NCBI GenBank assembly: GCA_024404095.1
Contig: JAKSQO010000002.1
Span: 78,756 to 142,755, forward strand
Direction: 5' to 3'
Length of the DNA stretch: 64,000 bases
Source of the DNA: Clostridia bacterium
Lineage (GTDB): Bacteria > Bacillota > Clostridia > Oscillospirales > Acutalibacteraceae
The translations under genes were made by a program, and so were the position numbers. Shown here in pieces: positions 50,475-58,012 of the stretch (its first letter is position 1; every line of letters starts with the position of its first letter). A model generated the notes under the pieces. It was not told the DNA's origin. It saw only the letters and a program-made list of their open reading frames with translations, and did not search any database.

Positions 50475-50949
50475 AAAAATCGACATTAAAATAGTGATAA
50501 TTATTTTACTTGCGCTTATTACGATTGTGATTTCGGTGATAGCTGTTACAGGTAAAGCTCCGCTTATCAGACTGTCGATGACAAAGAGCGGTACGGTGTG
50601 CGACGGTGTTCTGCCGCAGGTTGAGGAGCATATTTCCGATGTTCCCGACGGTGAGGTGCGTTATCTTATCAATAAGCATATGTTTTTTGACGATTCATAT
50701 GCCCAGGGCTCGGTTATGCTCGAAAACCCCGAAAGCTGTCAGTACGATCTGAAATTTTGCATTTATAACGCGGACGGCGAGATGATTTATGTATCGCCCG
50801 TGATAAAACCGGGACAGTACCTTGAAAAGGATAAGCTGTCAGCCTTTGTCAGAGCAGGCGAGTATGAGTGCTCGTATTCGGCTCAGGCGTATCAGAGCGA
50901 GAAGCTTATGGGTCAGGTCACAGGACTTGTTACTGTGACAGTAGGATAA
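50464..50949 (+). CDS. Small membrane-anchored paralogue of the preceding outer domain
   Basis: A 161-residue protein: short basic start, helix at about 9-29 (IVIIILLALITIVISVIAV), then an outer domain of about 130 residues related to that of the previous gene (E-N-P-E-x-x-x-x-x-L-x-F/A-x-I-x-x-x-G-E-M/V-I-Y). It has no ribosome site and begins inside the upstream gene, so the two are translated together and probably act together. It closes the surface-structure cluster; a terminator follows directly. Function is unknown. Confidence 0.65.
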   Translation: MKNKKIDIKIVIIILLALITIVISVIAVTGKAPLIRLSMTKSGTVCDGVLPQVEEHISDVPDGEVRYLINKHMFFDDSYAQGSVMLENPESCQYDLKFCIYNADGEMIYVSPVIKPGQYLEKDKLSAFVRAGEYECSYSAQAYQSEKLMGQVTGLVTVTVG

Positions 50950-50952
50950 AAA

Positions 50953-50982
50953 AAGACGGGGAGCAGTTAAGCTTCCCGTCTT
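50953..50982. terminator. Terminator closing the surface-structure cluster
   Basis: Arms aagacggggagc and gcttcccgtctt (one G-U pair) with a six-base loop; an A-run precedes it, so it can also serve the convergent pduL-like gene. Confidence 0.75.
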
Positions 50983-50998
50983 AGTTATCAGTATTTAA

Positions 50999-51577
50999 TC
51001 AGTCAGCGATGATTTCGCCCATCATGCCGGGCTTTGCAAATGCTGCGTTTGACTCGTCTGTGTCAATGTGCATTGCAAGGGCATACTTGGGGCTTACTCT
51101 TACGATAACGTCACCGAATACGAGTGAACGTCCGTCGCTCTCAACCTTAACACTTACAATCTGCTTGTCCTTGATGCCGAACTTTTCTGCATCCTCGGGA
51201 GTTGCGTGGATGTGACGCTTTGCAACGATAACGCCTTCGCTGAGCTCAACCTCACCCTTAGGACCTACAAGCTTGCAAGCACCGCTGCCTGCGATATCGC
51301 CTGACTCACGGCAGGGAGCAACAACGCCGATTGAACGAGCGTCAGAAGCTGAAAGCTCAACCTGTGTCTCGGGACGAACGGGTCCGAGAATAGAAACAGC
51401 AGGGAAACTGCCCTTAGCACCGATAACCTGAACGCGCTCTTCGCAAGCGAACTGACCGGGCTGAGAAAGATCCTTTTTCTTTGTAAGCTCGTAACCTTCA
51501 CCGAAGAGAGTTTCAAGAACTTCCTGAGTAACGTGAAGATGACGTGCAGATGTTTCAACTAAAACCATGTTTGCCAT
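50999..51577 (-). CDS. pduL: PduL-type phosphate acyltransferase
   Basis: A 192-residue zinc-dependent phosphotransacylase that swaps CoA and phosphate on acetyl or propionyl groups. The two PTAC domains are visible: the first with SARHLHVTQEVLETLFG and GPVRPETQVELS, the second with AKRHIHATPEDAEKFG and MHIDTDESNAA. The zinc-binding His residues are in ARHLH and KRHIH. There is no N-terminal encapsulation peptide and no shell-protein gene nearby, so it is probably a cytosolic acetate-forming enzyme that works with an acetate kinase encoded elsewhere. The start follows GGAGGT. It is driven from a mirror-image divergent promoter. Confidence 0.9.
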   Translation of the reverse strand: MANMVLVETSARHLHVTQEVLETLFGEGYELTKKKDLSQPGQFACEERVQVIGAKGSFPAVSILGPVRPETQVELSASDARSIGVVAPCRESGDIAGSGACKLVGPKGEVELSEGVIVAKRHIHATPEDAEKFGIKDKQIVSVKVESDGRSLVFGDVIVRVSPKYALAMHIDTDESNAAFAKPGMMGEIIAD

Positions 51578-51609
51578 TTTTTATACCTCCATATGTTTTT
51601 TACCATAAG

Positions 51610-51685
51610 ATTATAAGTCAAAACAGTTCAAAAATCAATACTTTAGGTTAAATGTATTGATTTTATTTATGAAATGGTTTATATT
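51610..51685. promoter_or_regulatory. Mirror-image divergent promoters sharing an inverted repeat
   Basis: An 11-bp perfect inverted repeat (aaaatcaatac at 51631-51641 and gtattgatttt at 51654-51664) contains a -35 TTGATT on each strand. The minus-strand promoter has -35 at 51638-51633, a 17-base spacer and TATAAT at 51615-51610. The plus-strand promoter has -35 at 51657-51662, a 17-base spacer and TATATT at 51680-51685. A dimeric regulator bound here would cover both -35 boxes. Confidence 0.6.
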
Positions 51686-51715
51686 ATCTGTATGTAACTT
51701 AAAAAGGGTGTAACG

Positions 51716-52366
51716 ATGAAAAAAACTTTTAACAAGATTCCCGTTTTGCCGAGGTTTGACCGATATGCGTGGTGGATTTGCCGCGGCCTTCTTTTTATAT
51801 GGGGCTCGGTGATGCTGTTTTCGGGATACACAACCGAATTTCTTGAAGCTATTTTCGCCATCATTTTCACACATCTGTGGGATTTGTTTCAATGGCTCGG
51901 CGGCAAGACGTTTATCACTTTAGTGCCGTACAGAATTCAGACGATGCTTAATCTGTTTATCTGCTTCGGAGTGGTTGTCGGCTCGACTGTCAACAAGTTT
52001 ACAACATTTGAATATATCGACATTCCCGAGCATTTTATGGCAGGATTTATCGCAACGGCAGGAAGCTATGACCTTGCAATTATTATTCAGGGCAAAAGAC
52101 CTAAGGATAAGGTGCTCAGTCCTGCGCTTGCGGCGATGTTTGCGCTTGCGTTCGGAGTAATGCTTCTTGTCGGTTGGGAATTCTATGAGTTCACAATGGA
52201 CAGACTTTACGGGCTTAATCTTCAGCGTTCTGCGTTCAATACAGAGGCTGGTCTTATTGACACAATGATTGACCTGATTGTCGGAGCGGCAGGATCACTT
52301 ACAGGTATGTTTATAACTGCATTTTCAAAGGCAGGCTTCTTTAAGAAAGGACGGAGAAAAAAGTGA
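51716..52366 (+). CDS. DUF2238-like integral membrane protein
   Basis: A 216-residue protein with about five helices. The motifs DIPEHFMAGFIATAGSYDL (residues about 103-121) and GWEFYEFTMDRLYGLN resemble the HF-x-G-F and W-E-x-x-E-x-x-x-D signatures of DUF2238/YjdF-type proteins, whose function is unknown. Conserved His, Glu and Asp within the membrane could bind a metal or carry out catalysis. It has a promoter at 51657-51685 and an AAAGGGTG site. Its stop codon overlaps the GTG start of the 31-residue peptide gene that follows. Confidence 0.6.
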   Translation: MKKTFNKIPVLPRFDRYAWWICRGLLFIWGSVMLFSGYTTEFLEAIFAIIFTHLWDLFQWLGGKTFITLVPYRIQTMLNLFICFGVVVGSTVNKFTTFEYIDIPEHFMAGFIATAGSYDLAIIIQGKRPKDKVLSPALAAMFALAFGVMLLVGWEFYEFTMDRLYGLNLQRSAFNTEAGLIDTMIDLIVGAAGSLTGMFITAFSKAGFFKKGRRKK

Positions 52367-52458
52367 GCGGAAAGGCTACAAGAATAATTGCACTTGTACT
52401 TGCGGGGCTGATTGCTCTTACGGGTGTTTTTGGTGTTATCAGCAGCTTTTTACATTGA
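52363..52458 (+). CDS. 31-residue membrane peptide
   Basis: A tiny ORF starts at GTG within the stop of the previous gene (GTGA overlap), with GGACGGAG shortly before. It encodes a basic start (SGKATR), one hydrophobic helix (IIALVLAGLIALTGVFGVI) and a short end (SSFLH). Similar one-helix peptides are common companions of Firmicutes membrane genes and may act as small regulatory or stabilising subunits. The overlap and hydrophobic pattern support a real gene; there is no functional evidence. Confidence 0.55.
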   Translation: MSGKATRIIALVLAGLIALTGVFGVISSFLH

Positions 52459-52483
52459 TTGAAACTAAAATAAATGGTATAAT
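52455..52483 (+). promoter_or_regulatory. Promoter for the CHAP-domain gene
   Basis: TTGATT (52455-52460), 17 bases, TATAAT (52478-52483) with extended -10 TGG. The transcript would begin close to the AGGTGAG ribosome site, leaving a very short leader. Confidence 0.65.
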
Positions 52484-52500
52484 CAAGGCAGGTGAGAGTA

Positions 52501-54393
52501 ATGGGAAAAACAGCAAAAAGAATCTTCGCTTTATTTTTAGCGATTGCAATGTGTCTGAGCTTTGCAACCGCAGCGTCAGCATACGTTGACAATTTCCCGA
52601 ATACTCATCGAAATACCGGACATCATATTGCCGACCTTATTGCCGTTGCAAGAACTCAGCTTGGATATACTGAGCTGAACACATCAACGGGCTTGCCGCT
52701 CAGTTCGTCTCAGGACGGCGGATATACAAAGTACGGCGCGTCCTTTGGCGATTCAACAGGTGCGTGGTGTGCATACTTTGTTTCATGGTGCGCTACTCAG
52801 GCGGCAATTCCCACGTCAATTGTTCCGCGTCTCGGCAACTGTGCCGCGACAGTCAGATGGTATAAGGCTCACTCAACCTTCTATACACCCGAAACAGGAT
52901 ATATCCCCAAGACCGGAGATATTGTTTTCTTTAACTGGGCAGGCGGAGAAACCGCAAAGCACATAGGAATTATTACAGGTGTTTCGGGCAAGAACATATA
53001 TACGATTGAGGGAAATACTGACAGCTCATACGGATACCGCTGTGCAGGTAAAACAAGAGACAGAACGGCGAAGTACATTGTCGGCTACGGTGTACCCGCA
53101 TATAATGACGCAAGCACCTATGTCGGTTCTTACTCATTTGCATCATCTCTTTCATCTTCTTCGGGTTCACGCTCACAGTCGATTGCTTACAGCACATCAA
53201 AGCTCTCGGTCGTTACAACGAGTGCAACTGACATAACAAGCACAAATGCCGTGCTGAACGGTTCGATTGAAAATTCGGGCAGACTGCACGCTGTTTCCGC
53301 AGGCTTTCTTTTCGGTAAGGACAGCCTTGCAATGACAAAATATCCTGTTGCTTCATCTACAAGAAGCAGTCATATAGACCTGATAATGGATGTTGCAGAG
53401 AAAACAAAAGCTCAGCTTACTCCTAACACAACCTACTATTATCAGAGCTATGTAACCATTGACGGCAGAGATTATCTCGGCCCGACATATGCCGTTGTTA
53501 CTGTCAACGATAAGCCTCAGCAGCTTGTGCTGAGTGAAAATAATATCAACGTCGGCGTCGGTCAGACGGTTGAGGTTATGGCGGCTCAGCTACCGATAGG
53601 CTCAACGGATAAGGGAATCACGTGGTCATCCGCTGACGAAAAGATTGCAACTGTTTCCGACGGCGTTATAAAAGGTGAGGGCTACGGTAAGGTTATCATA
53701 ACCGCACGTACTAATTACGGTGACAAAACAAGTCAATGTGTTGCTAATGTTCTTATTTCGTCACCACAGAACGTGACACTTGAAAATGTTTCTCCGAACA
53801 AAATCAACATCAGCTGGGATGCCGTTGATGGCGCAAAGGGTTATGTGATTTACAGAACATCGCTTGCCGATAAAAAGTTTGAGGAATACGCAAAGCTCGG
53901 CTCGGGCAAAACAAGCTTTGAGGACAACGATGTTGAACCCGGAATGAGATATTATTATCAGATGCGTACTCTCGCTAAAAGTGATGAGTATGACAGCGAT
54001 CTGAGTGAGGTATGTTATACAACAGCAAGGCTTTCCGCTCCGCAAAACCTGTCTGTTACAAATTTCGTTGCATCCTCTGTCAGAGTGACGTGGGACGCTT
54101 CAGACGGCGCAAAGGGCTACACGGTTTACCGTGCAGGCAAGGCTGACGGCTTATATTCGGTTGTCGGTTCGGTAAAAACAACTGAGTTTATTGACACGAC
54201 TGCCGTTGAAGGGTACGAGTATTTTTACAAAGTGGTTGCCGAAAACGGAAATACAAAAATAATCAGCGATTATTCGCAGACAATGTCAATTATAGCCGAT
54301 GAGATAATATGCAGTGTGCTTGATATTCCAATCGGAGAAAAGATTGAACCTGTTCTTGTGTTCAGTATGTATGTTGAAAAAGATTTAATATAA
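52501..54393 (+). CDS. Secreted CHAP-domain protein with Ig-like and FN3 domains
   Basis: A 630-residue exported protein. A signal peptide (1-27) precedes a CHAP amidase/peptidase domain (about 40-200) with the catalytic Cys in GAWCAYFVSWCA, His in AKHIGIITG, and IEGNTD. A Ser-rich linker follows, then an FN3-like beta region (about 235-335), a Big_2/Ig-like domain (about 340-420, ITWSSADEKIATVSDGVIKG) and two fibronectin type III domains (INISWDAVDGAKGYVIYR and VRVTWDASDGAKGYTVYR, about 420-600). CHAP enzymes cut peptidoglycan cross-bridges or amide bonds. The extra domains likely bind cell wall or glycans. The gene is single, with its own promoter and terminator. The substrate linkage is not determined. 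Confidence 0.85.
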   Translation: MGKTAKRIFALFLAIAMCLSFATAASAYVDNFPNTHRNTGHHIADLIAVARTQLGYTELNTSTGLPLSSSQDGGYTKYGASFGDSTGAWCAYFVSWCATQAAIPTSIVPRLGNCAATVRWYKAHSTFYTPETGYIPKTGDIVFFNWAGGETAKHIGIITGVSGKNIYTIEGNTDSSYGYRCAGKTRDRTAKYIVGYGVPAYNDASTYVGSYSFASSLSSSSGSRSQSIAYSTSKLSVVTTSATDITSTNAVLNGSIENSGRLHAVSAGFLFGKDSLAMTKYPVASSTRSSHIDLIMDVAEKTKAQLTPNTTYYYQSYVTIDGRDYLGPTYAVVTVNDKPQQLVLSENNINVGVGQTVEVMAAQLPIGSTDKGITWSSADEKIATVSDGVIKGEGYGKVIITARTNYGDKTSQCVANVLISSPQNVTLENVSPNKINISWDAVDGAKGYVIYRTSLADKKFEEYAKLGSGKTSFEDNDVEPGMRYYYQMRTLAKSDEYDSDLSEVCYTTARLSAPQNLSVTNFVASSVRVTWDASDGAKGYTVYRAGKADGLYSVVGSVKTTEFIDTTAVEGYEYFYKVVAENGNTKIISDYSQTMSIIADEIICSVLDIPIGEKIEPVLVFSMYVEKDLI

Positions 54394-54396
54394 AAC

Positions 54397-54427
54397 AGAT
54401 GCGATCAGTTTTTAGCTGACCGCATCT
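54397..54427. terminator. Bidirectional hairpin between the CHAP and nucleoside hydrolase genes
   Basis: Arms agatgcgatcag and ctgaccgcatct (one G-U pair) with a short loop; the T-run after it is weak (tcgttattt). Confidence 0.55.
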
Positions 54428-54460
54428 TCGTTATTTAAAAGTATAATATTTTTGCACCTG

Positions 54461-55372
54461 TTATTTGAGCAAATCATTTATCTGATCTTCATAGAAACTG
54501 TCGGGATGCTTCTTGACAACATATGCGTGATTGCCTTCGCCGACGGTAAAATTGTTTGTACCTGTTTCGGGGTCAGCTGTTGCCTTGCCGCAGACTTTTT
54601 CATAGCCTGCTTTTTCTTCATCATTGATTATTGCAAGTAATACGAGCATCGGATCCCACGAAAAACGTCCGTTCGGAGAGCCATGAGCATCAAAGGCGAT
54701 TTTAAGAAGATCATCGTTGTCGAGCTTGTTGGCTGTAACAACAGTGCTTCCTATTTCCCATCCGAGAAGAGTAACCGGTACGGGTGAATTTTCAAATATG
54801 TAGTGTGCTGCCTGACAGGCGGCAGGATATTTACTCAGATTGTACTCTCTGCCGTTAGGTTGATCCCATTTGCCGCCCATAATCCATATTTTTCCGACTT
54901 TCTGTTTTACAAGCTCCATACCGCTCAGAGGAGAAATATCATCGGGCTTGCTTTCGAGAAGCTGATGAATAATCTGCGGAAATCCGATTTCGGTAATGTC
55001 AGCTTTGCCGTCGATTTCCGCAAGAACTTTTCTGTAAAGACGATAAGCTTCTTCGCAGTCATCGTTTTCAACGTCGTGGGGATATTTGTCAAGGGTGTGC
55101 TGATATGTGCAGTTGCGGTCATCCTGATTGAATGTACGGTCAAGACCTATCGGCACATCAACGCCGTCATTTTTCATAAACGCATTCAGCGAGGACGCGG
55201 TTTTATCCATAACAGCGTCAGCGCATACACACTTAAGCTCAATGGCACCTGCTTTATGAGCGCGGCAGAGAAGTCTCAGAGCGGCAATATCGTCGCAGTC
55301 TGTCCACCAGTCTGTGCCGTGAAGTATTTTTACAGGCTCTCTTTCTTCTGCTAATTTATTGAAAAGATTCAT
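54461..55372 (-). CDS. Nucleoside hydrolase-like protein
   Basis: A 303-residue protein resembling inosine-uridine preferring nucleoside hydrolases, which split nucleosides into ribose and base. The calcium-binding start is TDWWTDCDDIAAL, a variant of the canonical D-T-D-x-G-x-DD (Asp residues kept, Gly replaced by Cys). A VGKIWIMGGKW segment matches the conserved MGG motif, and LGWEIGSTVV and FSWDPM follow as in the family. The departures from consensus mean the substrate may differ from common nucleosides. It starts after AGGTGATT. No purine-salvage genes are adjacent. It has its own promoter. Confidence 0.82.
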   Translation of the reverse strand: MNLFNKLAEEREPVKILHGTDWWTDCDDIAALRLLCRAHKAGAIELKCVCADAVMDKTASSLNAFMKNDGVDVPIGLDRTFNQDDRNCTYQHTLDKYPHDVENDDCEEAYRLYRKVLAEIDGKADITEIGFPQIIHQLLESKPDDISPLSGMELVKQKVGKIWIMGGKWDQPNGREYNLSKYPAACQAAHYIFENSPVPVTLLGWEIGSTVVTANKLDNDDLLKIAFDAHGSPNGRFSWDPMLVLLAIINDEEKAGYEKVCGKATADPETGTNNFTVGEGNHAYVVKKHPDSFYEDQINDLLK

Positions 55373-55389
55373 ATAATCACCTCAGCTTT

Positions 55390-55418
55390 AATGTACCATA
55401 TTCTCAATCTTATTTCAA
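55390..55418 (-). promoter_or_regulatory. Promoter for the nucleoside hydrolase gene
   Basis: On the minus strand, TTGAAA (55418-55413), 17 bases, TACATT (55395-55390) with extended -10 TGG. Confidence 0.5.
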
Positions 55419-55458
55419 CCCCACAAAAGAGTAATTTGTTTTTTGGTGAAAAAATATA

Positions 55459-55487
55459 TTGTTTAATTTTTGTTTATATTGTATAAT
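55459..55487 (+). promoter_or_regulatory. Promoter for the ceramidase-like gene
   Basis: TTGTTT (55459-55464), 17 bases, TATAAT (55482-55487), about 32 bases before the start. Confidence 0.6.
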
Positions 55488-55519
55488 ATAGTTTACATAA
55501 AATAAAAGGAGGAACAATT

Positions 55520-57277
55520 ATGAAAAAGACAATCAATAAAGTTATTTCACTTGTCCTTTGTCTTGCAATGATTTTCTCAATCGGAAGCACAGGTGTCTTT
55601 GCGGCTGAGGAAAAGGTTGAGACAACAATTCCTGCTGTCAACACCGATCAGCTTTATGACGCGGCTGTTGATATGACTGCAAATACAATTAAAACGGTTG
55701 CAGGACTTTTTGAAGGAATGGCTCCCCTGAATTCATGGGATAACCTTCTTGACAATGTTATGAAGGTGCTTTACAACACCCTTAACGTACTTGTTGAGGT
55801 GCTTGTAAGATCAATCTGCTACGTTTATCCTGACCCCGATTACTGGAAAGATATCAGCGAGGACACAGGCGCAGATGTTCTTAAGGGCGATACAGTTTAC
55901 CGTACAACACCTGCCGCAGGTGCAAAGTGGAGCCTCGGTTATTCAAGCAGAAGTGTAATTCCCGAGGATTTTGAAGCAGGTAAGTACTACCTCGGCAGAG
56001 ATCTCCTTAATAAAAAGGCACAGGGCATTTATGACGATATGCGTATTCGTGTTGCAGTAATTGACGACAACAGCGGTGACGGTGCTATCGTTTTCGGTGC
56101 GCTTGACTGTCTTGGTATTACATCAACTGATACACGTGCCATCCGTGCAGCGGTTCTTGATTTCTGTAAGCAGCAGGGTATTAAGGTTCAGACTGTTGAT
56201 ATCTGCGCAACACACTGTCATTCAGCACTTGATACACAGGGTGTTAGCACACAGTTTTTCTACAAGCTTTTTGCAAATGCATTCAACAATGCTCTTAAGA
56301 TTTTCCCCGAGCTTCCCGGTCTTGAGCCGGCAACAGAGTTCAAGGAATACTTCGTTGAACAGTCAATTATTGCCTGCAAGGAAGCGTTCGCAGACGTTGA
56401 GGACGGCAGACTGTTCTATGATGTAATCGACTCAAGCGAATATGTTAAGGACAAGAGAGATCTTGTTTCAAAAGAGGATCTTCCTCCTATCGTTGCGCTT
56501 AAGTTTGTTCCGGACAGCGGCAGTGAAGAAACATATATTGCAAATGTTACCTGCCATCCTACATCAAACAGCGCAAGCCACGAGTATGTAAACTCTGACT
56601 ATCCTTACTATACAGATCAGTACATCAAGGAAAAGACAGGCGGAAATCTTGTTCTCTGCCAGGGTTCACTTGGTCAGATTTCAAGAGATATTGTTGTTGA
56701 CGAAACAGGTCTGACAGAGTTTGAGTCGTGGGGCGCAGCGGCAAAGACACTCGGCTACCGTTTTGGTGAGGACATCATATCAGCCGAATACAAGAACGAG
56801 CTTGCTCCTATTATCAATATTACGCACAAGGAGATTATCAACAAGCCTGAAAACAGCATTCTTGCTCTTGCTTGCAAGGTTAAGCTTGTAAATAATCCTG
56901 TTTATTACACAGAGGACGGTCCTGCAATTTCTTCCGAAATCGGTTATCTCGAACTCGGTCATGAAATCGGCTTTGCAATGTTCCCCGGTGAGCTTTATCC
57001 CGAAACATTCTGGGGTGAAGAAATAACAGGCGGCGCAAACTGGGACGGCAAGGAGTGGACATATCCCTCAATGCACAACTCAGTTAAGGATGTAGATGTT
57101 TACTGCATCAGCCTTTGTGACGATGCAACAGGCTACGTTGTTCCCGATAACTACTTTGCATTTATGGGACACATCATCGGCGAGGAAATCGCAGACGAAA
57201 TACTTTCAGTCGGTAAGCATCAGGCTTCATTCCTCCTTGGCGAGTATACAGCTCTTATTGATGAGTTTGTAAAATAA
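55520..57277 (+). CDS. Secreted neutral-ceramidase-like protein
   Basis: A 585-residue exported protein. The signal peptide (1-29, VISLVLCLAMIFSIGSTGVFA) is followed by an amphipathic helical region (about 45-105) and a ceramidase-like domain: LNKKAQGIYDDMRIRVAVIDD, VQTVDICATHCHSALDTQG (the zinc-binding H-x-H) and YIANVTCHPTSNS. This is the pattern of neutral/alkaline non-lysosomal ceramidases, although motif spacing is loose and the C-terminal Ig-like domain is absent. If active, it would cleave amide bonds of lipids at or outside the cell surface. It starts after AAAGGAGG. Another amidohydrolase-like activity is possible. Confidence 0.72.
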   Translation: MKKTINKVISLVLCLAMIFSIGSTGVFAAEEKVETTIPAVNTDQLYDAAVDMTANTIKTVAGLFEGMAPLNSWDNLLDNVMKVLYNTLNVLVEVLVRSICYVYPDPDYWKDISEDTGADVLKGDTVYRTTPAAGAKWSLGYSSRSVIPEDFEAGKYYLGRDLLNKKAQGIYDDMRIRVAVIDDNSGDGAIVFGALDCLGITSTDTRAIRAAVLDFCKQQGIKVQTVDICATHCHSALDTQGVSTQFFYKLFANAFNNALKIFPELPGLEPATEFKEYFVEQSIIACKEAFADVEDGRLFYDVIDSSEYVKDKRDLVSKEDLPPIVALKFVPDSGSEETYIANVTCHPTSNSASHEYVNSDYPYYTDQYIKEKTGGNLVLCQGSLGQISRDIVVDETGLTEFESWGAAAKTLGYRFGEDIISAEYKNELAPIINITHKEIINKPENSILALACKVKLVNNPVYYTEDGPAISSEIGYLELGHEIGFAMFPGELYPETFWGEEITGGANWDGKEWTYPSMHNSVKDVDVYCISLCDDATGYVVPDNYFAFMGHIIGEEIADEILSVGKHQASFLLGEYTALIDEFVK

Positions 57278-57292
57278 AACATATAAAACAGC

Positions 57293-57329
57293 AACTCCGA
57301 GCTTTCAGATGGAAGCCCGGAGTTTTTTT
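57293..57329. terminator. Terminator after the ceramidase-like gene
   Basis: Arms aactccgagctt and aagcccggagtt (one mismatch) with a loop of eight to nine bases, then TTTTTT. It also lies at the end of the convergent lacZ-uxaC operon. Confidence 0.8.
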
Positions 57330-57330
57330 G

Positions 57331-57987
57331 TCAGATATTCTGATTATGCATCTTAATCGGTTTTGACGGTACACCGACCGCTGTGCAGTCGGGCGGAAGA
57401 TTGCGTACTACAACTGAGCCTGCGCCCACAATAGTTCCGCTTCCTACCGACAGACCCTGTATAACCTGAGAGCCTGTGCCAAGCTCACAGCCGTTGCCGA
57501 TTTTGGTACTGCCCGAAAGGTTTGAACCCGGGTACATCGTGACGTAATCACCTATCTGCGCATCGTGTCCGACAGTTGCGTTGCCGCCGATATAAACGTG
57601 ATTGCCGATTTTAATATCAAGTGTGATGTAGGTGTTTCCGCAGATGATACATCCCTCACCGATTTCAATTCGCTCAGTATTGCATGTTGAAGCGGGGTCA
57701 ATCAAGGTTGCAAATTTTACATCTGCAATACTCTTGATTTTTTCAACAACAATCTTTCGGATTCTTGCACTTCCGATAGCACAGATATAGTATGCATCGG
57801 GATAATTTTTAGCGGCGGCAGTAGTTCCGATAACCTTGTAGCCGTCGATTGTACGACCCTGTACCTGAATATTGTCATCCATAAAGCCGAGAATGTTCCA
57901 TTCGGGGCTGATTTTATTTATTCGTTCCGCAGTCCAGGCGGTTTCACGTCCGAGACCGCCTGAACCGATGATGATTAAATCTTTCAT
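57331..57987 (-). CDS. NeuD-type sugar O-acyltransferase (left-handed beta-helix)
   Basis: A 218-residue protein. An N-terminal Rossmann-like domain (DLIIIGSGGLGRETAW) is followed by hexapeptide repeats of a left-handed beta-helix (IGEGCIICGNTYITLDIKIG, GHDAQIGDYVTMYPG, IGNGCELGTGSQVI) and the end GVPSKPIKM. This is the PglD/NeuD group, which acetylates UDP-sugars or sialic acids; the likely catalytic His is in VGHDAQ. The start at 57987 follows GAGG; the longer frame overlaps uxaC. It is the last gene of an operon with lacZ and uxaC, which is an unusual partner for sugar catabolism. Confidence 0.85.
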   Translation of the reverse strand: MKDLIIIGSGGLGRETAWTAERINKISPEWNILGFMDDNIQVQGRTIDGYKVIGTTAAAKNYPDAYYICAIGSARIRKIVVEKIKSIADVKFATLIDPASTCNTERIEIGEGCIICGNTYITLDIKIGNHVYIGGNATVGHDAQIGDYVTMYPGSNLSGSTKIGNGCELGTGSQVIQGLSVGSGTIVGAGSVVVRNLPPDCTAVGVPSKPIKMHNQNI

Positions 57988-58012
57988 TGTTTTTTCCTCA
58001 AAGCTTTGAAGA

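Noticed and set aside
50999..51577. A bacterial microcompartment locus suggested by pduL
   Set aside because: No shell proteins, no encapsulation peptide and no diol or ethanolamine genes are nearby.
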